Assembly (NCBI GenBank): GCA_034409055.1
Contig: DAOUMU010000034.1
Location: 1 to 51,108 of the forward strand
DNA from: DAOUMU01 sp034409055
GTDB taxonomy: Bacteria > Chloroflexota > Anaerolineae > 4572-78 > J111
Direction: 5' to 3'
DNA: 51,108 nucleotides
Below are positions 43,739 to 51,108 of the stretch, one piece after another (positions within the stretch are counted from its first letter, which is position 1; each line of letters opens with the position of its first letter). Both the position numbers and the translations under genes were made by a program. Under the pieces are notes generated by a model, which worked only from the letters and a program-made list of their open reading frames with translations, ran no database searches and was not told where the DNA came from.

Positions 43739-44854
43739 CTATTTTCGGAACAGCAACGCCTTGAACCGCGCGATCAATTCCTCCGCCCGCTGGTCACATT
43801 CATCAAACTTCAACGGTGCCAAATCGTAGTCCAAAACCTCTTTGATGATCTGCCTGGCCTGATCGGTATAGACCACCGTGCCATCTGCCTCGATTCGCTC
43901 GATTCCATCCCCCCGTTGACCGGCTTCGTTGATGGCCAAAGCCTGTTCCATTGTGACCCCGGTGGGTAAAACCAGTTCAGCGCCGGTCGCGTCGAGACGA
44001 ACCGGATAGCCACCGGGCAGTCCCTGGGGACCGGGCGAATGGGTCAGCAGGCCGGTGTCACGGAGTAGGGCAATGGCATTCTTAACCCCGGAAGCAGCCA
44101 CGACCGGGTTCAGGTGCTCATCAGAGAAGCGATCTTGGGAAACTTGGTGGAGCAGCAAATCGGTATCGAACTGGCCGGTGACGTCCTGGTCGCCGACCAT
44201 CAGACGCAGGAAATACGGCGGCGCACCGCCAGGGTGTTTGCGGAAGCAACTGGTGTGATAGTGGTGAAAAACGGCGTACACGCTCACGTTAGGCACCGGT
44301 ACGCTCAACTGTTTGGCCACTCCCATCTGCACGGGTGGGATCAACAGGTCAATGTTACCCAGGCCAATGGTGGGCGCTAAGCCTCGCTTAGCCAGGACCG
44401 CATTGCTGATATCGGCGATGCCGCTGTTGATTACATAGCCCTGCCAACCACTGGCCTGGATGGCCAGCATCAACTTGCGACTCAGAGCCAGATGGGTGGG
44501 CAGCCAGGGCCCAGAACCGGCCTGGCTCAACCGGTCGACCGTTTCTGGCGGCAATTTTTTCCGTAGCCACCAGGTTTGTAGGGTGGCACAGTTAAAGATC
44601 AAAGAGGGTTGCAGGCTGGCAATGAGCTCAGCCGTGGCCGCTATGTTTTGCAGGTCTATGGAGGTAAATTCCAGGCGGGGGTAGTAGCCTTGCAGCATGG
44701 CTCCAGCAGCCACGTTGTAGACCTTACGCCGGCCCCATGCCTCGTTGAAATCTGCCCCCACGACATAGGAGATGCCCTCGGTGCGGGCCAGCAGCTCCAA
44801 GACCCAACTGCCCACACCCCCTAAACCAATGATGAGGATCTGAGGTTGTCTCAT
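43739..44854 (-). CDS. Rossmann-fold (saccharopine-dehydrogenase-like) protein
   Basis: 371 residues. The start MRQPQILIIGLGGVGSWVLEL is a dinucleotide-binding fold; the ADFNEAWGRRKVYNVAAG and FNCATLQTW segments fit the saccharopine-dehydrogenase-like group. A distinct middle (VYAVFHHYHTSCFRKHPGGAPPYF) is rich in His and Cys. ATG 44854 is used because GGAG is 8 nt upstream. It lies between two opine dehydrogenase genes, so it should handle an opine-related intermediate. No close family function is known to me. Confidence 0.7.
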   Translation of the reverse strand: MRQPQILIIGLGGVGSWVLELLARTEGISYVVGADFNEAWGRRKVYNVAAGAMLQGYYPRLEFTSIDLQNIAATAELIASLQPSLIFNCATLQTWWLRKKLPPETVDRLSQAGSGPWLPTHLALSRKLMLAIQASGWQGYVINSGIADISNAVLAKRGLAPTIGLGNIDLLIPPVQMGVAKQLSVPVPNVSVYAVFHHYHTSCFRKHPGGAPPYFLRLMVGDQDVTGQFDTDLLLHQVSQDRFSDEHLNPVVAASGVKNAIALLRDTGLLTHSPGPQGLPGGYPVRLDATGAELVLPTGVTMEQALAINEAGQRGDGIERIEADGTVVYTDQARQIIKEVLDYDLAPLKFDECDQRAEELIARFKALLFRK

Positions 44855-44882
44855 TTTTATTTCTCCACTAACGACCAATGGA

Positions 44883-44977
44883 ACTTAAGAAAATAATCGG
44901 GGAATAGCTGGCCGGGCATAGGGATGCCCGGCCTACCCCAATTAATTTTTTAACCTTCATAAGTCGTCACTACAAAC
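44883..44977. repeat. Nested palindromic element, copy 2 of the AATAATCGGG frame
   Basis: Frame arms TTAAGAAAATAATCGGGG (44885-44902) and CCCCAATTAATTTTTTAA (44936-44953), then CATAAGTCGTCACTACAAAC. The insert is a GCCGGGCAT-AGGG-ATGCCCGGC hairpin, unlike the ACGGAT insert of copy 1. Confidence 0.75.
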
Positions 44978-45030
44978 GGGCCTAATCGCCCACATTTAGC
45001 ATATCGGCGCCAGGCAAAGAAACCTGGTAA

Positions 45031-46131
45031 TTAGCCTGCCTCAGCACCTCTTCCCGTCGTCACAAACTGGCGAATCTCCTCCACGCTCATGCCGGCCAGG
45101 CCCAGGTTCTCCACGGTACGGCCTTCGACCCAGAAATCACGGTCCAGCAGCATGCAACAGATGTCGATGATAGCTCGACAGGCCGGGGTAGGCACACCGG
45201 CCAGGTCACCCAGGGAGGCCAGCGGCACCAGCCCGGTGGGAATATCCTCGATGATGTGGCGTACCTTCAAACTCTTGGGGGCCTTAATGCCTTCGTAGGC
45301 CCGGTTGCTCTGAATACAGTCGTAAAGGGTCTCGCCAGTGACCCCCTCATAAGTTTTCAAGAGCCAATCCCTGGCCGAATCAATCTCTACACCAAAGGCG
45401 TGAGCTACGGCCAGCCGTTCCCGGTCAATGACTTCCAGGAAGTGAACGATCGAGGGGGTCATATCCTGGTAGAATTCGAACTCCTGCCCGGCCTCGATGC
45501 GATTGGCGTTGAGGACCACGGCCCCCGGATGGAAAACCGCCCCAATATTGTCGAAGCTGATCTCCAGGATGTTAGCGGCCGGTTTAAACTGGGGATACAG
45601 GCGGTTCACGGTCTCAAGGACGGTGGTCGTCTCCGTGGCCGGGAAGGCGGCCAGCAGCAGTTGACGCTTGATCCCGGTAATCCGCACCTGAGCTGGGCCG
45701 GACAGGCGGCAGGCGTAAATCAGGGATTGTGCTTCGGCCAGCCTTACTTGAGCCTGTACCCCCATTTCATGCCAGACATTGGCAAATTCCAGGACTCCGC
45801 CCGTACGGCCAGGGTTCAACACCACAATCTGGCCATCACGCAGGTGGGGCGCGCAGGTCTCCGCAATGAAACGATGGACGAAGGCTGGCACAACCACCAT
45901 GATAACATCGGCCCAACCGACGACAGGGGCTGGATCGGTGGTGACCAGTTCAACCGGCCCAAATCCCTCCACCACCCCTTCCATCGTGACCCCACCCCGC
46001 GCCTGCATTCCCACAATCTCTTCTTCAAACTTGTTGTATAGCCGGACGGGAATCCCTTGCATACCCAGGTGCCCGGCGATGGCATGAGCCCCGTTACCAG
46101 CACCCAGAATGGCTACCTTTGGAATATTCAT
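45031..46131 (-). CDS. NAD/NADP octopine/nopaline dehydrogenase family protein (second)
   Basis: 366 residues. Rossmann motif LGAGNGAHAIAG at the start; octopine-dehydrogenase domain with VFHPGAVVLNANRIE and His201. It is clearly a paralogue of the first family member in the window but quite divergent. AGAGGA precedes the ATG. It directly follows the dppC gene in transcription order, so opine-type metabolism is linked with the peptide importer. Confidence 0.87.
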   Translation of the reverse strand: MNIPKVAILGAGNGAHAIAGHLGMQGIPVRLYNKFEEEIVGMQARGGVTMEGVVEGFGPVELVTTDPAPVVGWADVIMVVVPAFVHRFIAETCAPHLRDGQIVVLNPGRTGGVLEFANVWHEMGVQAQVRLAEAQSLIYACRLSGPAQVRITGIKRQLLLAAFPATETTTVLETVNRLYPQFKPAANILEISFDNIGAVFHPGAVVLNANRIEAGQEFEFYQDMTPSIVHFLEVIDRERLAVAHAFGVEIDSARDWLLKTYEGVTGETLYDCIQSNRAYEGIKAPKSLKVRHIIEDIPTGLVPLASLGDLAGVPTPACRAIIDICCMLLDRDFWVEGRTVENLGLAGMSVEEIRQFVTTGRGAEAG

Positions 46132-46200
46132 TTTTCACGTCCTCTTATATAGTTATGCAACATTGGTATGATGGGTGATAATTATAACCGCATACCCCGC

Positions 46201-46270
46201 ACTGCATACTGCATAAGGCACTATTGAGCAAAATTATTATGCAGTACACAATACGTAGTATGCAGTAGAA
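46201..46270. repeat. ACTGCAT heptamer pair and inverted copy
   Basis: ACTGCATACTGCAT (46201-46214) is followed by TATGCAGTACACAATACGTAGTATGCAGT further down, an inverted relation with the same word. It lies between the second opine dehydrogenase and dppC. Confidence 0.5.
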
Positions 46271-46327
46271 GATTTGACTGGCGAGGAAAACATCAGCAGT
46301 GATAGAGAAACATCTCTATTATGGATA

Positions 46328-47254
46328 TCATTGTTGCAAGCGAGGGTCTAGAATATCGCGCAGGCCGTCTCCCAATAAGTTAAAGCCTAAAACCGTGATG
46401 AGAATGGCCAGACCGGGAAACAGGGAAACCCAGGGGGCATGACTCAGGTGTTGAGTACCATCCCGGATCATCGAGCCCCAGGCCGGCATCGGAGGAGACA
46501 CCCCCAGACCGATAAAACTCAAGTTGGCCTCCACGCGGATGGCAGTGGCCGTCCAAATACTGCCCAGCACGACCAACTCGCTGACGATGTTGACTAAAAT
46601 ATGCCGGCGCAGTATTCTCAACCTGCCGGCGCCAATCGCCCTGGCCGCCTCCACGTAATCATTTTCTTTGACGGACAGGGTTGCGCTGTGAGCGACCCTG
46701 GCGAAAGTGGGTGACAACACAATCCCAATGGCCAGGATCATTTTGCCCAACCCTGAGCCCAGTACGGCCAGGACCATCAAGCCCATAATCAGGCTGGGGA
46801 AGGCCATCAAGATATCCACCACTCTCATAATGATGTCTTCGATTTTACCGCCCAGGTATCCGGCCACGACCCCCATAATGGTCCCTATGGCCCCCCCCAA
46901 AAGGACAGAGGTGAGGCCCACCAGCAGCGAAACTCTGGCCCCATACACGATTCGCGACCAGGTATCCCGACCGTAAGAGTCCAGTCCCATCAGGTGTTCC
47001 TCGCCGGGCTCAGCCAGCCGATTACGAGTATCTTGTTTGGTCGGATCGAAGGGAGCCAATAAGGGGCTGGGCTCCCGGCCCTGGGGCAAGGCAATAAACC
47101 AGTCGTCGGCAAAGAAAGCGGTCAGAAAGACCAACACCACCAAAATAAGACCAAGGATGGCCGTTCGGTTACGGAGAAAGGTTTGCCATATTCGCTCTCT
47201 CTGACTGCGCAGTTTGACCGTAGGCTGTGGCAAGTTTTGTCCAGCTTGACTCAT
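46328..47254 (-). CDS. Peptide-type ABC transporter permease, DppC family
   Basis: 308 residues with six membrane helices. The N-terminal cytoplasmic arm (RERIWQTFLRNRTAILGL), the HLMGLDSYGRDTWSRIVYG segment and the EAA loop (EAARAIGAGRLRILRRHIL) are typical of DppC/OppC. It starts 10 nt after the dppB-type gene's end. Partner ATPases are not in the window. Confidence 0.93.
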   Translation of the reverse strand: MSQAGQNLPQPTVKLRSQRERIWQTFLRNRTAILGLILVVLVFLTAFFADDWFIALPQGREPSPLLAPFDPTKQDTRNRLAEPGEEHLMGLDSYGRDTWSRIVYGARVSLLVGLTSVLLGGAIGTIMGVVAGYLGGKIEDIIMRVVDILMAFPSLIMGLMVLAVLGSGLGKMILAIGIVLSPTFARVAHSATLSVKENDYVEAARAIGAGRLRILRRHILVNIVSELVVLGSIWTATAIRVEANLSFIGLGVSPPMPAWGSMIRDGTQHLSHAPWVSLFPGLAILITVLGFNLLGDGLRDILDPRLQQ

Positions 47255-47264
47255 AAGTTATACC

Positions 47265-48209
47265 TCAATGTGTTATTCGCGGATCAACGATACTATAGAT
47301 GAGGTCTGTAATCAGGTTGATGATCACGATAAAACCTGTGTAGATGACCATAACGGACTGCAAGGCTGTGTAATCACGTTGTAGAATAGCCCCGACCAAC
47401 ATCTTGCCCAAGCCAGGCCGGGCAAAAACCGTCTCCGTCAAAACCGAGTCGGCAATAAGATTGGCCGCCCAGATGCCGACGATGGAGACGATGGGCACCA
47501 GCGCCGCGCGCAGAGCGTGACGGAAAATAACCACCCGCTCTTGCAGGCCCTTGGAGCGAGCCGTTCGCACGTAGTCCTCCTGGAGCACGTTCAACATAGC
47601 CGAGCGGGCCAGGCGAGTGACAGAGGTGGTCATAATCAAGCCCAGGGTAAGCGCCGGCAGGACCAGATGGCTCAGATTATCTTTCAGATCATTCAGATCT
47701 CCCCCACCCACTGCCGGGAACAACTGGAGTTTGAGGGCAAAGAGCAGCATGATCAGAATGCCCAGGTAAAAAGCCGGGACCGAAAGGCCGGCCAGGGAGA
47801 GAACCCGGCCCAGGTAATCAAACCAGGTATTGCGGTACACAGCCGTATATATGCCGAGGGGAACCCCCAGCAGAGCACCGATCAAGACGGCCGAGAGGGT
47901 CAGTTGCAGGGTGTACGGCAAAACATCCCGTACCTGCTCGCTGATTGATTTACCGGTGATCAAAGATTTGCCCAGGTCGCCCTGCAACAGGTCTCCCAGG
48001 AAACGAAAGTACTGCACGTAGAGGGGATCGTTCAGGCCCATCCTTTCGCGCAACGCTTCGACGGCTTCTTTAGAGGCATAGTCGCCCAGGGCAGCCGTAG
48101 CCGGATCGCCAGGAATCACCCGAACCACAAAAAAGACCAACGTCAAAACGGCCAGAAAAGTGGGAATTGCCAGCACGAGCCGGGTCGCTACATACTTGAT
48201 CTTAAGCAT
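47265..48209 (-). CDS. Peptide-type ABC transporter permease, DppB family
   Basis: 314 residues, six helices. The start (VATRLVLAIPTFLAVLTLVFF), FVVRVIPGDPA and the EAA loop (EDYVRTARSKGLQERVVIFRHALR, given here in part) match DppB/OppB. It follows the solute-binding gene after a terminator and a heptamer repeat, so its expression is probably lower than that of the binding protein. Confidence 0.93.
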   Translation of the reverse strand: MLKIKYVATRLVLAIPTFLAVLTLVFFVVRVIPGDPATAALGDYASKEAVEALRERMGLNDPLYVQYFRFLGDLLQGDLGKSLITGKSISEQVRDVLPYTLQLTLSAVLIGALLGVPLGIYTAVYRNTWFDYLGRVLSLAGLSVPAFYLGILIMLLFALKLQLFPAVGGGDLNDLKDNLSHLVLPALTLGLIMTTSVTRLARSAMLNVLQEDYVRTARSKGLQERVVIFRHALRAALVPIVSIVGIWAANLIADSVLTETVFARPGLGKMLVGAILQRDYTALQSVMVIYTGFIVIINLITDLIYSIVDPRITH

Positions 48210-48242
48210 AGAACCTCATTTCTTCGCGGTTTTAAAGATACT

Positions 48243-48274
48243 GACCGCCGACCGCCGACCGCCGACCGCCGACC
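48243..48274. repeat. Heptamer tandem repeat GACCGCC x4
   Basis: Four exact copies plus a partial fifth of a 7-bp unit between the SBP terminator and the dppB-type gene. Confidence 0.8.
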
Positions 48275-48316
48275 TGTGTCCCCTGTGTCCCTTGGATATT
48301 AGTATCTTCAGGATTC

Positions 48317-48353
48317 AAAAATGGTCTGGGGCCTGATTATTGGCCCCAGACCA
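48317..48353 (-). terminator. Intrinsic terminator after the solute-binding gene
   Basis: On the minus strand TGGTCTGGGGCC (48353-48342), an 8-nt loop and GGCCCCAGACCA (48333-48322) are followed by TTTTT (48321-48317). A 12-bp stem with U-tract 15 nt after the stop codon. It should partly stop transcription before the permeases. Confidence 0.85.
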
Positions 48354-48367
48354 CTCAATCTTTTAAG

Positions 48368-50137
48368 CTACTTGATGATGCGGGTGTCTTCGGTGATTTG
48401 AGGATAGAGGGCCAGGGCTGAGACCAATTCGTGGCCGTAGTCCACGTAGGTAGCCCGCGCCGTGACCTGGTTCTGGTATTGGAGCGGATAAGTGATCATC
48501 TCGTCCAGAAGTTTGATCTGCGCTTCCTTCCACAGATCAATCTGCTTGTCAGGGTTCAACTCTCCCCGAGCCGTTTCGATCATTTCGTCAAGCTGATCGT
48601 AATGGGAGAAGTTGGTATCCGGCTTGGCCCCGGTGACAACGATGGAGTCGGAGTGGTAGAAACGGGTCAGGTAGACATCGGCGTTGGGTCGCCAGGCCAC
48701 GTAGATGACGATGGGGTTGACGTCTTTTCGAATCTGATCGTGCATTGTGGAGTGGTCGACCACCTCGATCTCAAGATCAATCCCCACTTCGGCCAATTGG
48801 GCCTGCATACTCTGATAGTTTTTGAGATAGGACTCCCGCTCAGAGGAAACTACTTTCAAGCTGAATCCATCGGGATAGCCGGCCTCGGCCAGTAGCTCTT
48901 TGGCTTTGTCACGATCAAGAGGATATTCCAGATCCAGTTCAGCTACCTCGACCTGGGTTAACCCGCCGGGTAGGAACTTGGCCGGTACCGGTGAGTAAAC
49001 GTTCTCAGAAACCGGCTGGCCAAAGAGAGCCAGGAACTCGTCCCGATCCAGGGCATAGGCGATGGCTTTGCGCACCAACGGATTGTCTAAGGGTTCAACC
49101 GTAAGATTGAAGTGGATCGTGGCTACTTCGCCAACCCCATAAACATCTACCCGGACCCCCTCTTCCTGACTCATGCGCTCACCCCAGATACCCTCGGCCG
49201 CGCCGTTGATCACGTCCAGCTCGCCGGATAGGAGGCCAAGCTCACGACTGTTCAACTCGGGCATATAGCGATAGTCGATGCCGTCCAGCAGGGGCCGGCC
49301 GCGGAAGTAATCCTCGTTGGCCACCAACTCGACCTTTTCCTGGGCACTGTAGTTCTTGAACATAAAGGGACCTGTGCCGACAGGATGGGTTTTGAAGGCT
49401 TCGTCGCCCATGGCCTCGATGGCCTTCTTGCAGACGATGAACCCACCGGCGTAGTCGGCCACCTTGGGGAAGAAGAGAACCGGCGAGATGGGCTGATCCA
49501 GGGTAATCTTGACCGTGTAGTCATCCACCGCCTCAAAGGTCATGCCCCCATACTCACCGGCAAAGGCTGACCGATCAGGATTGGCCGATTTTTCTAGCGA
49601 GTAGAGCACGTCTTCAGAGGTCAGCTCATAGGCTGGCACCTCGTCGGTGGGGTGGCACATCACCCCCTGGCGCAGCTTAAAGGTCCAGACCTGTTTGCCA
49701 TCCACAATCTCCGGTTCGGGCATAGCCTCGGCCAGGTCGGGCTCAATGACTGAACCATTGCCCGGTTTGTAGCGCACCAGGCCGTTAAAAACCATATCCA
49801 CGATGTTGCGGTCGTTGGTGGCAGAGGCAAAGTGCGGGTCCAGGGTACCCAGGTCGGCCGCTTTATCGGCGTATCGCAGAACGACCGCTTCCTTGGGTTC
49901 CGGGGTGGCTACAACGATGACCTCTTTTTCAACTTCAACTTCAACTTCTTTTTCAACGACCACTGTTTCAACAACAGTGACTATCTCACCCTCAACCTCC
50001 TTTTCGACCACCACTGTTTCAACTTTTTCGACCACCACTGTTTCAACAACAGTGACAGTTTCAGGTGTGGCTCCGGCACAGGCTGCCAGTACAGCCAAGA
50101 TTGCAATCACGCCAAGCAATACAATCAAACGTTTCAT
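48368..50137 (-). CDS. ABC transporter substrate-binding lipoprotein, family 5 (peptide/opine/nickel type)
   Basis: 589 residues. Signal with lipobox VLAAC (MKRLIVLLGVIAILAVLAAC) is followed by a Val/Glu/Lys linker of about 60 residues made of VETVVVEK words. The SBP_bac_5 fold begins near residue 85 (VVLRYADKAADLGTLDPHF) with VWTFKLRQGVMCHPTDEV and the VGTGPFMFKNYS motif. ATG 50137 has GGGAGGAG about 9 nt upstream; the longer frame to 50221 is not supported. Family ligands include peptides, opines and nickel chelates. It leads the minus-strand cluster. Confidence 0.92.
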   Translation of the reverse strand: MKRLIVLLGVIAILAVLAACAGATPETVTVVETVVVEKVETVVVEKEVEGEIVTVVETVVVEKEVEVEVEKEVIVVATPEPKEAVVLRYADKAADLGTLDPHFASATNDRNIVDMVFNGLVRYKPGNGSVIEPDLAEAMPEPEIVDGKQVWTFKLRQGVMCHPTDEVPAYELTSEDVLYSLEKSANPDRSAFAGEYGGMTFEAVDDYTVKITLDQPISPVLFFPKVADYAGGFIVCKKAIEAMGDEAFKTHPVGTGPFMFKNYSAQEKVELVANEDYFRGRPLLDGIDYRYMPELNSRELGLLSGELDVINGAAEGIWGERMSQEEGVRVDVYGVGEVATIHFNLTVEPLDNPLVRKAIAYALDRDEFLALFGQPVSENVYSPVPAKFLPGGLTQVEVAELDLEYPLDRDKAKELLAEAGYPDGFSLKVVSSERESYLKNYQSMQAQLAEVGIDLEIEVVDHSTMHDQIRKDVNPIVIYVAWRPNADVYLTRFYHSDSIVVTGAKPDTNFSHYDQLDEMIETARGELNPDKQIDLWKEAQIKLLDEMITYPLQYQNQVTARATYVDYGHELVSALALYPQITEDTRIIK

Positions 50138-50221
50138 TATATTTTTCTCCTCCCGAAAGTTGACTGATAACAGTTTTTTTACTACTTTGAGATCTTGTCC
50201 AACATATCTTTCCCCTGTCAA

Positions 50222-50240
50222 GCTCAGAAAAACTCTGAGC
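50222..50240. repeat. Short perfect hairpin upstream of the family-5 SBP
   Basis: GCTCAGA (50222-50228), AAAAC, TCTGAGC (50234-50240). It lies next to a minus-strand TTGACA (50221-50216) with no good -10 box, so it may be an operator or attenuator. Confidence 0.4.
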
Positions 50241-50324
50241 AGCCAAAGAAAGTACAGAAGCTAATACTTGCTAATCTTGCGTTTCCACCCCCTTTCCTTT
50301 GAATTGATGCACTATCAGTAAAGC

Positions 50325-50492
50325 GTAACTGCCTACCCTCATGTCATTCCGAGGAGCTCAGTACCCAAAGGGCATAAACGACGAGGAATCTCCGAAACTT
50401 TGGCCCAAAAGAGATCTACCCTGTGCCCCTTGGGTATTTACCAAAACCTTGGGGATTCTTCACCTGTTCAGAATGACATAGTAGGTAGTTAC
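50325..50492. repeat. Inverted-repeat element, copy D (mosaic) of the TGTCATTC family
   Basis: 168 bp, in the opposite orientation to copies B and C. Its reverse complement follows copy B up to the TTTCGGAGATTCCTCGTCG region and then carries the TTTATGCCCTTTGGGTACTG block seen in copy C. Ends are GTAACTGCCTACC and GTAGGTAGTTAC. Confidence 0.85.
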
Positions 50493-51084
50493 AGTAAAGC
50501 TGCGAAAACAGATTAAAAAATCTCGTCCAATCAAGACGCAACTTTACCAAGCATCCTAAAGACTCTCAATTTTAGCTACCAAAATCGGCAGCTCTTTGGA
50601 GAATTAAAGGTTTAGAGTGCTGGACAAACGTCCAGTTCTCTTTATCTGATGATACTTTGGTGTTTGGTGACCGAAAATAAATTATGATCACCAGAAGGGA
50701 CAAAGTCTGGAGTAGTAGTCGATAATGACGGCGACGATAAGCAACTGCTGATCGTGAACTTCTGCTGGTAGACGTGACGAAATTTAGTTCGGCAGCCTAC
50801 TGGCATCCTTTACGATATAAAACTTTTTACAACGAGATCAAAGTAATCAACTGTCGGAGAAAATCGGTCTGTGGCAAAACCGGATTCTCATAGGATGCCG
50901 TTGGACTGTTTCATTGCTTACCCTGAGAAATCCGGTTACATTGTATCACAAGTTATAGGGATTGAGCAAGTGCATAGCATGAAGGGGAATCGAAGCAGAA
51001 GAAAATAGAAAAATCAACCCCAAAATTGCCCTACCCAACTTAACAATCCTCAACTAAAACTGGACAATAAGGCATCTCACCATC
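50493..51084. other. Intergenic, no gene recognised
   Basis: All frames are broken by stop codons. A hairpin is visible: AACCGGATTCTCA at about 50877 against TGAGAAATCCGGTT near 50924. A long leader for the gene starting at 51100 or a decayed gene are both possible; I see no protein family signal. Confidence 0.4.
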
Positions 51085-51099
51085 AGGAGGTGTCTTTTT

Positions 51100-51108
51100 A
51101 TGGCTACT
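51100..51108 (+). CDS. Start of a gene cut by the window edge
   Basis: AGGAGG (51085-51090) is 9 nt before an ATG at 51100, giving MAT before the edge. Only the start is seen, so nothing can be said of its product. Confidence 0.5.

Noticed and set aside
48243..48274. CRISPR array candidate
   Set aside because: The unit is only 7 bp with no spacers. No direct repeats of 24-40 bp with unique spacers and no cas genes were seen anywhere in the window.
46328..50137. A staphylopine-like metallophore system (opine dehydrogenases with a peptide/nickel-type importer)
   Set aside because: No nicotianamine-synthase-like or histidine-racemase gene and no exporter are present, and the dehydratase and amidohydrolase point to catabolism. 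It stays a possibility only if those genes lie elsewhere.
50493..51099. Possible non-coding RNA or decayed regulator gene in the right-hand gap
   Set aside because: Only one modest hairpin and no frame longer than a few dozen codons; nothing specific supports an RNA family or gene.

Overview
The window looks like a chromosomal stretch from a free-living heterotrophic bacterium, most likely a member of the Chloroflexota (Anaerolineae-like). This is inference from gene content: lipoproteins with a long Val/Glu-rich linker, an RDD/DUF4013/DUF4126 membrane-protein cluster, a short-type alpha-glucan phosphorylase, a GntR regulator fused to a solute-binding domain, PAS/GAF hybrid kinases, and intergenic spaces packed with small palindromic and heptamer repeats. 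No rRNA, tRNA, CRISPR array, phage or intact transposase gene was recognised. Most genes are complete. The exceptions are two decayed remnants at 7.7-8.4 kb and a gene that starts at the right-hand edge.

Layout. 0.5-7.4 kb (+): a carbohydrate locus with a secreted ABC solute-binding protein, a carbon-nitrogen hydrolase, a GH38 alpha-mannosidase and a GntR regulator whose sensor domain is itself a solute-binding protein fold; no permease or ATPase is present. 7.4-8.4 kb: repeats and gene remnants. 8.5-13 kb (+): MiaB, then an ECF sigma / zinc-finger anti-sigma / bactofilin-like membrane protein operon with a sigma-W-like promoter. 13.2-14.7 kb (-): MurJ with both ends touching repeats. 15-20 kb: pentapeptide protein, endonuclease III, two uncharacterised proteins, a lipoprotein and phosphoglycerate kinase. 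20.4-24 kb (-): TPR protein and RecN. 24.3-27.4 kb (+): small membrane proteins and a DinB-like protein. 27.6-34.8 kb: glycogen phosphorylase, D-aminoacyl-tRNA deacylase, SRPBCC protein, PfkB sugar kinase, a histidine kinase with a degenerate receiver domain and an ornithine cyclodeaminase homologue. 35-39.9 kb (+): an amino-acid-type binding lipoprotein followed 13 nt later by a 1200-residue hybrid kinase. 39.9-50.1 kb (-): a one-direction catabolic cluster, in transcription order peptide-type SBP, DppB, DppC, opine dehydrogenase, Rossmann protein, second opine dehydrogenase, enolase-superfamily dehydratase and metal-dependent amidohydrolase.

How the genes may work together. The left locus looks like uptake and trimming of a mannose-containing or other sugar conjugate, with the GntR-SBP fusion sensing the same class of ligand inside the cell. 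The right cluster looks like uptake and oxidation of an N-substituted amino acid, opine or sugar-amino-acid conjugate. The ATP-binding subunits for its transporter are absent from the window. The binding-lipoprotein/kinase pair next to it may sense a related compound.

The intergenic DNA is the second theme. A 100-168 bp inverted-repeat element occurs four times, one copy being a mosaic of two others. A second frame carries different hairpins at different sites, and heptamer tandem repeats occur at several loci, in places running into gene ends.
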